This document shows, piece after piece, positions 59,648-64,000 of a DNA stretch of 64,000 nt (its first letter is position 1; each line of letters opens with the position of its first letter). A program made the position numbers and the translations under genes. The notes below the pieces were generated by a model. That model was not told where the DNA came from, searched no databases, and was given only the letters and a program-made list of their open reading frames with translations. Source of the stretch: Cyclobacteriaceae bacterium (lineage in GTDB: Bacteria; Bacteroidota; Bacteroidia; Cytophagales; Cyclobacteriaceae). The DNA lies in NCBI GenBank assembly GCA_019638235.1, contig JAHBUE010000001.1, forward strand, positions 496,001-560,000. The letters are read 5' to 3'.

Positions 59648-61546
59648 TTACAACATCTCAACCTTAATAATCTGGTCGCCTACTGCAATGCTATGCACAA
59701 CATCCATTCCCGAAACCACTTCGGCAAAAATGGTGTAGCGGCCATCCAAATGCGGAGTAGGCGAATGCGTGATAAACCACTGTGTTCCTTCTGTGTCTTT
59801 TCCGGCAGAGGCCATGCCTACCGAGCCTTCCTTGTATCTGCGCATCGAAAACTCCGAGCGAATGGAGTAATCTTCGCTGCCCCAGCCATCGCCCCGGTTG
59901 CAACCGCCCTGGATAACGAAGTTTGGAACCACACGATGAAAATTTTTTCCATCAAAATATCCTGCCTTTGTAAGGTTTAAAAAATTAGCTACCGAACCCG
60001 GAGCTTCTTCAATAAACAACTGGATAACAATATCTCCTTTTGATGTACTGATGCGCACCTGCTGATTTTGTGGAATGGATTTTACAACTTCCCAATCGAT
60101 AGGATGGTTATAATTGTTTGTAACCGGTTTGTCCAATTCGCGGTTTTCAAAGTAAGCTATCGCAGCCTCAAGCGGCTGAAGCGCTTCGTTATCGCGTGGC
60201 AACGAAAGTTTTGCTTTGGCATCATATAAAAACTGAATGTCGCTGAGTATCTCCTTGTATTTGAGGGCCGGGTTCATTAACGCTCCGGCAAACGTACCAA
60301 TCACGGCAGCATCACCGGTTTGCATACCCGATTGAATGGCATCAATAAATGCTTTTTGCAACGAAGGGTTAAACAACTTGCTCCGGTTCATAGCCGCTAA
60401 TGAAGCCGCAGACGAGGAACGTAACACCGGAGTTGTTGCATTCAGATACTCCTGAACAAATCCGTAAGCCGAAGGGACTTTTCGCAGAGCCGTGAGCAAC
60501 GCAGCTTGTTCATAAGGGTTTCCTGATTCCTTAATCAACAAAATAATTTCATCAACGATAGCTTGCGTTGATTCAACATTTGCCAGCACGGCTTCATACA
60601 GGTTTCCTTTTATTCGCCAGTTGGCGGATGACCGCGCCCGTTCAAGCAACGCTGTTTCATTTCCTGTAATATCAAGTTGCACCAATGTTTCTGCGGCAGC
60701 AACGGCAACGTGCTCGTTGGCATCGGTTACCGCTTCCGCTAATACCTGGAAAGCATCCGCCTCAAATACCTGCAACGAACGAACAGCATTTGCACGCACA
60801 CGATAATCCGTATCGTGTTGAAATGCTTCTTTTAATGCGGCCAGGCTTTCTGGTGTTTTTATTTTACGCAAGGCCGAGGCAACAGCCATGCGCACGTAAG
60901 CCGATGGGTCGGATTGCAGGCGTTGAAGTAATACGGCTTCCGCCTGATTAATATTTTCGGGCCCGCGACTAAAAAAATGTGCAGCGCCTATGCGTGCCTG
61001 TTCACTGATTTTTTCGTCAAGCAAAGTAATGGCTTGTTTAACATGCGTTGAATCGGCTTTGCCACGCAACGCCTGCCGGTAAGCCGCCCATGAAAACGCT
61101 TTTTGTTTTATGGTGTCATTTATCAGGATGGCAGAGGTAACACCCTTACCTGTTTTCCCTAATGATTCAATTATTTCTGCAGATACACTAAGGTCTTTTT
61201 CGGAAACAAGTGCATCCATCAACGCCCAATGAGCGGTTTCTGTTCCCATCTGCCCCAATGCAAACGCTGCGGCTTTTCTTACCGCAGCGTTTTTATCGAA
61301 CAACATTTTTCCGAGTTGGTAAAAAACCGTTGTGTCCTGCACGGAAGCAAAGGCTAAGGCTGCGGCTTCTCTGTAAACGGCATTTTCATGCTGAAAGAAA
61401 GTAATCAGGCTATCGGACTGTCTTTTATCCTGGTACTGGGCAATCTTAACCCGCACCGGGTCGGCAAATACATTTGGTTTGGACGTATCTTTCCCACACG
61501 ACCACAGGAGTGCGGCCGTAAGTAAACTAAAAATTACTCTATACAT
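59648..61546 (-). CDS. Lipoprotein with HEAT repeats and C-terminal cyclophilin-type prolyl isomerase
   Basis: The 632-residue product is a lipoprotein (MYRVIFSLLTAALLWSCGK, Cys17). Residues about 50-450 are HEAT/Armadillo-like repeats of 30-35 residues: VYREAAALAFASVQDTTVFYQLG, AAVRKAAAFALGQMG, AYVRMAVASALRKIKTPESLAAL, YRVRANAVRSLQVF, HVAVAAAETLVQLD. Residues about 485-632 form a cyclophilin domain with FHRVVPNFVIQGG (catalytic Arg), GSVGMASAGKDTEGTQWFITH (Gln, Phe) and LDGRYTIFAEVVSGMDVV. It probably assists folding or assembly of outer-membrane or periplasmic complexes. It ends 64 bases before purK and starts 9 after the TerB gene. Confidence 0.9.
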   Translation of the reverse strand: MYRVIFSLLTAALLWSCGKDTSKPNVFADPVRVKIAQYQDKRQSDSLITFFQHENAVYREAAALAFASVQDTTVFYQLGKMLFDKNAAVRKAAAFALGQMGTETAHWALMDALVSEKDLSVSAEIIESLGKTGKGVTSAILINDTIKQKAFSWAAYRQALRGKADSTHVKQAITLLDEKISEQARIGAAHFFSRGPENINQAEAVLLQRLQSDPSAYVRMAVASALRKIKTPESLAALKEAFQHDTDYRVRANAVRSLQVFEADAFQVLAEAVTDANEHVAVAAAETLVQLDITGNETALLERARSSANWRIKGNLYEAVLANVESTQAIVDEIILLIKESGNPYEQAALLTALRKVPSAYGFVQEYLNATTPVLRSSSAASLAAMNRSKLFNPSLQKAFIDAIQSGMQTGDAAVIGTFAGALMNPALKYKEILSDIQFLYDAKAKLSLPRDNEALQPLEAAIAYFENRELDKPVTNNYNHPIDWEVVKSIPQNQQVRISTSKGDIVIQLFIEEAPGSVANFLNLTKAGYFDGKNFHRVVPNFVIQGGCNRGDGWGSEDYSIRSEFSMRRYKEGSVGMASAGKDTEGTQWFITHSPTPHLDGRYTIFAEVVSGMDVVHSIAVGDQIIKVEML

Positions 61547-61555
61547 GATTTATGT

Positions 61556-61936
61556 TTAAAAGATGGATGAGATTGTTCCGGCTTTCTTCACCACGTCATC
61601 AAATTCTATCCCTACCAGCCTGATAGAATACAGCAACAGCCTAACTTCTTTGGCATGAACGCGGCCATCTACTTCCGACATTTTGTATAAGATGGCGAGC
61701 GCTCTTAGTTTCTCTTCATCGGTACAGGCATTTATACTGTCGATACCTTCTTTATAGATATCGCGTTCTTTCTTAATGTCTAAGTCTTTCGTGAATTGAT
61801 TGAACAGGGCTTCATCTACTCCTTCTGCCTTACATATACGGTTGAGTGCTTCCCTCTCCCTGTCGTCAATTACACCATCTGCGCTGATAAGCAAATGAAC
61901 AAGATGGAGCAAACCTAATTGATAGTTCACGGTCAT
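61556..61936 (-). CDS. TerB-family protein
   Basis: The 126-residue product is a single TerB-like domain (MTVNYQLGLLHLVHLLISADGVIDDREREALNRICKAEGVDE, then KLRALAILYKMSEVDGRVHAKEVRLLLYSIRLVGI). The two A-D-G-x-I/V-x-x-x-E motifs (SADGVIDDRE and EVDGRVHAKE) are the TerB metal-binding repeats. TerB proteins bind metals near membrane complexes and accompany TerC. It lies 46 bases after feoB and 9 before the HEAT/cyclophilin gene. Together with the LETM1/TerB gene at 56600-57883 there are two TerB-like genes in this part of the window. Confidence 0.88.
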   Translation of the reverse strand: MTVNYQLGLLHLVHLLISADGVIDDREREALNRICKAEGVDEALFNQFTKDLDIKKERDIYKEGIDSINACTDEEKLRALAILYKMSEVDGRVHAKEVRLLLYSIRLVGIEFDDVVKKAGTISSIF

Positions 61937-61982
61937 AGTGGTTGTTTAACCTCTAAATATAAATGAAATCTCCGTAATCGCT

Positions 61983-64000
61983 TTATGAAAGCAGTTGAAA
62001 TACCGCAAAAGCGGATATGTAGGCCAATACTGTCATATAGACTAACTGTATCATAGGCCATTTCCAACCCTTGGTTTCGCGATACACTACGGCCAGCGTA
62101 CTCATGCACTGCATGGCGAATGTATAGAAAACCAATAAGGAAAATCCTACGGCTGGTGTGTAACGAGGCCCCCCGGTTTCGGGGTTGATTTCAGCCTTCA
62201 TCCGGCTTTTGATTGTGGTTTGGTCTTCTTCACTGCCGATGCTGTAAATCGTGGCCATTGTTCCGACAAAAACTTCGCGTGCAGCGAAAGACGTAACTAA
62301 AGCGATGCCTATTTTCCAATCGTACCCTAACGGACGGATAACAGGTTCAATGCTCTTACCAAGTATGCCGGCATAGGAGTGTTCGAGTTTGAAGGCAGCA
62401 ACGCGGTCTTCCATATCCTGCTCGGTTAGCTCCAGGTTTTCTGTTTCTTGTAAGATATATGCTTCTGCATTCTCCTGGTAATCGCCCGGCCCATAAGAGG
62501 CCAGCACCCACAATACAATGGCTATCGCCAGAATTACCTTACCGGCCTCAAATACAAATGATTTTGTTTTATCATAAATGGTATATCCAACATTCGACCA
62601 TTTAGGCCAGCGATACATCGGCATTTCCATTATCAGGTAGCTGCGCTCTTTTACGTTGATGAGCATTTTTATAACCACTGCCGAAAGTAATACTGCGGCA
62701 ACACCCAGCAGGTACAATCCCATGAGGGCAAGACCCTGAAGGTTAAAAAATCCGTACACCATTTTTTCAGGAACGATGAGCGCAATTAAAATAGTAAACA
62801 CGGGCAAACGTGCCGCGCAACTCATTAGCGGTGTTACTAAAATAGTGATGATTCTTTCCTTCCAATTATCGATAGTGCGTGTAGCCATAATAGCAGGAAT
62901 GGCACACGCCACACCAGAGATTAACGGCACCACGCTTTTTCCGCTTAACCCAAACTTGCGCATAATTTTATCCATCAGGAAAACCACACGTGCCATATAC
63001 CCGGATTCCTCCAGTATAGAAATGAACGCAAACAGAATGGCAATCTGCGGAATAAAAATAACAATGCCCCCGATACCGGGCACAACACCTTCCGCCAACA
63101 TCCGCGTAAGCGGGCCGTCAGGCAACGTTTCGCTAAGGTAGTTGCTTAATGAAGCAAACAGCCCATCAATAAAATCCATAGGTACGGTAGCCCATGCAAA
63201 AATGGCCTGGAAAATAAGGAAGAGAATACCTAAGAAAATGGCATACCCCCAAACACGATGCGTTAATACTTTATCAAAGAGTGTAGAGCGGCTTGTTTTT
63301 CTTTCTGCCGAAGGTTGTGTTGTAACACTATCTAACAACGATTGTATGAAACTGTATCGTTGTACGGTTTCAGCGCCATGAAATTTTCCGGGAAAGAACT
63401 GGTATTTTTCTTTTACGCGATGAATCAAGTCAACGTCTTCCTGTTTCAGGAAACTCAACGTGTTGGGTTGTTGCAGAAACTGGTATGCTTTATAGTCGTT
63501 GTTAATATATAGCGCCTCTCTTAACTCCTGCACACCGGCTTTGGCTTCATCAAACACCGGGAAGATAGACTTACCAGAAGGCGCAACAGGTTTGCTTAAC
63601 ACATTTTTTAGGTCATCAACCCCCATACCGGTTCGCGCATTCATCGGCACAACCGGAACGCCAAGTTGCTGCGTCATTTCAGCCAGGTTATAGCTAATCT
63701 GTTTTTTAGCAACCAAATCCATCATGTTGAGCGCAAGCACTACAGGTAAGCCGAGGTCAATTATTTGTGTAACCAACAACAGGCTGCGTTTCAGGTTAGT
63801 GGCATCTACAATTACCACAACAGCATCGGGGTAATCGGGCGATTTATCATTAAGCAATGTTTCAGAAACAATTTGCTCATCTAAGCTTCGCGGGTAAAGA
63901 CTATACACACCGGGCAAATCAATAAACTGCGCCTGGTGTCCTTCCGGCATTTTTGAAAAACCGGTGCGCTTCTCAACCGTTACGCCCGGAAAATTTCCTG
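61983..64000 (-). CDS. feoB: Ferrous iron transport protein B, 5' end outside window
   Basis: FeoB is the GTPase-coupled ferrous iron importer. In the window are the G-protein part from GNFPGVTVEKRTGFSK (G2) through DLPGVY (G3), ALNMMDL (G4) and the helical domain. The membrane domain follows, with LFAFISILEESGYMARVVFLMDK (conserved E-x-x-G-Y and metal Cys/Glu region), SGVACAIPAIMATRTI, ITILVTPLMSCAARLPVFTILI, and LVTSFAAREVFVGTMATIY. The reading frame continues through an ATG at 63950 to the right edge, and the N-terminal G1 loop lies outside. The C-terminal end MAVFQLLS at 61983 is normal. Likely head of feoB-terB-HEAT/cyclophilin. Confidence 0.96.
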   Translation of the reverse strand, partial: GNFPGVTVEKRTGFSKMPEGHQAQFIDLPGVYSLYPRSLDEQIVSETLLNDKSPDYPDAVVVIVDATNLKRSLLLVTQIIDLGLPVVLALNMMDLVAKKQISYNLAEMTQQLGVPVVPMNARTGMGVDDLKNVLSKPVAPSGKSIFPVFDEAKAGVQELREALYINNDYKAYQFLQQPNTLSFLKQEDVDLIHRVKEKYQFFPGKFHGAETVQRYSFIQSLLDSVTTQPSAERKTSRSTLFDKVLTHRVWGYAIFLGILFLIFQAIFAWATVPMDFIDGLFASLSNYLSETLPDGPLTRMLAEGVVPGIGGIVIFIPQIAILFAFISILEESGYMARVVFLMDKIMRKFGLSGKSVVPLISGVACAIPAIMATRTIDNWKERIITILVTPLMSCAARLPVFTILIALIVPEKMVYGFFNLQGLALMGLYLLGVAAVLLSAVVIKMLINVKERSYLIMEMPMYRWPKWSNVGYTIYDKTKSFVFEAGKVILAIAIVLWVLASYGPGDYQENAEAYILQETENLELTEQDMEDRVAAFKLEHSYAGILGKSIEPVIRPLGYDWKIGIALVTSFAAREVFVGTMATIYSIGSEEDQTTIKSRMKAEINPETGGPRYTPAVGFSLLVFYTFAMQCMSTLAVVYRETKGWKWPMIQLVYMTVLAYISAFAVFQLLS

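Noticed and set aside
1..64000. tRNA, rRNA or CRISPR arrays
   Set aside because: Reading the intergenic gaps I saw no tRNA-like T-loop/anticodon patterns, no rRNA segments and no regularly spaced repeats. A covariance-model search could still find something I missed.

Overview
The window looks like a piece of the main chromosome of a Bacteroidota bacterium, most likely of the Cytophagales. Four things point that way. Many genes are preceded by the Bacteroidota promoter pattern (a TAnnTTTG -7 box, often with TTG/TTTG about 17-21 bases upstream). One secreted protein ends in a type IX secretion sorting domain. Lineage-typical families are present (DUF6089, DUF4783, a LETM1-related protein, DUF3857/transglutaminase proteins). 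The block CBS/nadK/DUF6089/uppS/bamA/skp/skp has the order usual in this phylum. No rRNA, tRNA, CRISPR array, prophage or complete insertion sequence was recognised. Almost everything is housekeeping.

Layout. 1-1950 (-): rimP-nusA-infB, with a promoter and a terminator-like hairpin in the short rimP leader. 2.1-6.1 kb (-): an AT-rich membrane protein gene, then ugd-rfbB-rfbA for nucleotide sugars. 6.2-9.1 kb (+): acyl-CoA dehydrogenase, rpsU, xerC/D, hpf. 9.2-12 kb (-): a small accessory island with an amber-interrupted lipoprotein gene, a TPR lipoprotein, a truncated Uma2 gene and a beta-barrel protein. 12-21.7 kb: metK, an RsmI-like methylase, an esterase, lysA, a radical SAM protein, a PLP enzyme, a T9SS-exported protein, a DUF2179 membrane protein and radA. 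21.8-31 kb: two tandem DUF3857/transglutaminase proteins, SDR, LpxL-type acyltransferase and a SNF2 helicase. 31.1-38.7 kb: a nested-palindrome element, lolE-type permease, rbfA, a membrane protein, a Doc remnant and pdxJ-TPM-glyA-tatC-rpiB.

38.7-48.6 kb (+) is one long run: yqeY-cvpA-hydrolase-CBS/ACT-nadK-two DUF6089 proteins-uppS-bamA-skp-skp, closed by a strong terminator. It joins NAD phosphorylation, undecaprenyl synthesis and outer-membrane protein assembly. 48.6-51 kb (-): DUF4783-nadC-YcxB-recX. 51-55.4 kb (+): gpmI, a lipoprotein, an MsbA-type ABC exporter and a Fur-family regulator. 55.4-64 kb mixes metal and envelope functions (TerC, a TerB/LETM1-like protein, a second TerB protein, FeoB) with purK-purE and a HEAT-repeat/cyclophilin lipoprotein.

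The most unusual signals are regulatory or architectural: the rimP leader attenuator candidate; several genes whose start codon lies 4-7 bases after the -7 box (leaderless mRNAs); gene ends that share a 4-base YTAA double stop at four of eight convergent junctions; a degenerate/intact transglutaminase pair; and a 93-bp element of nested palindromes. I did not find a clearly new defence or mobile system.
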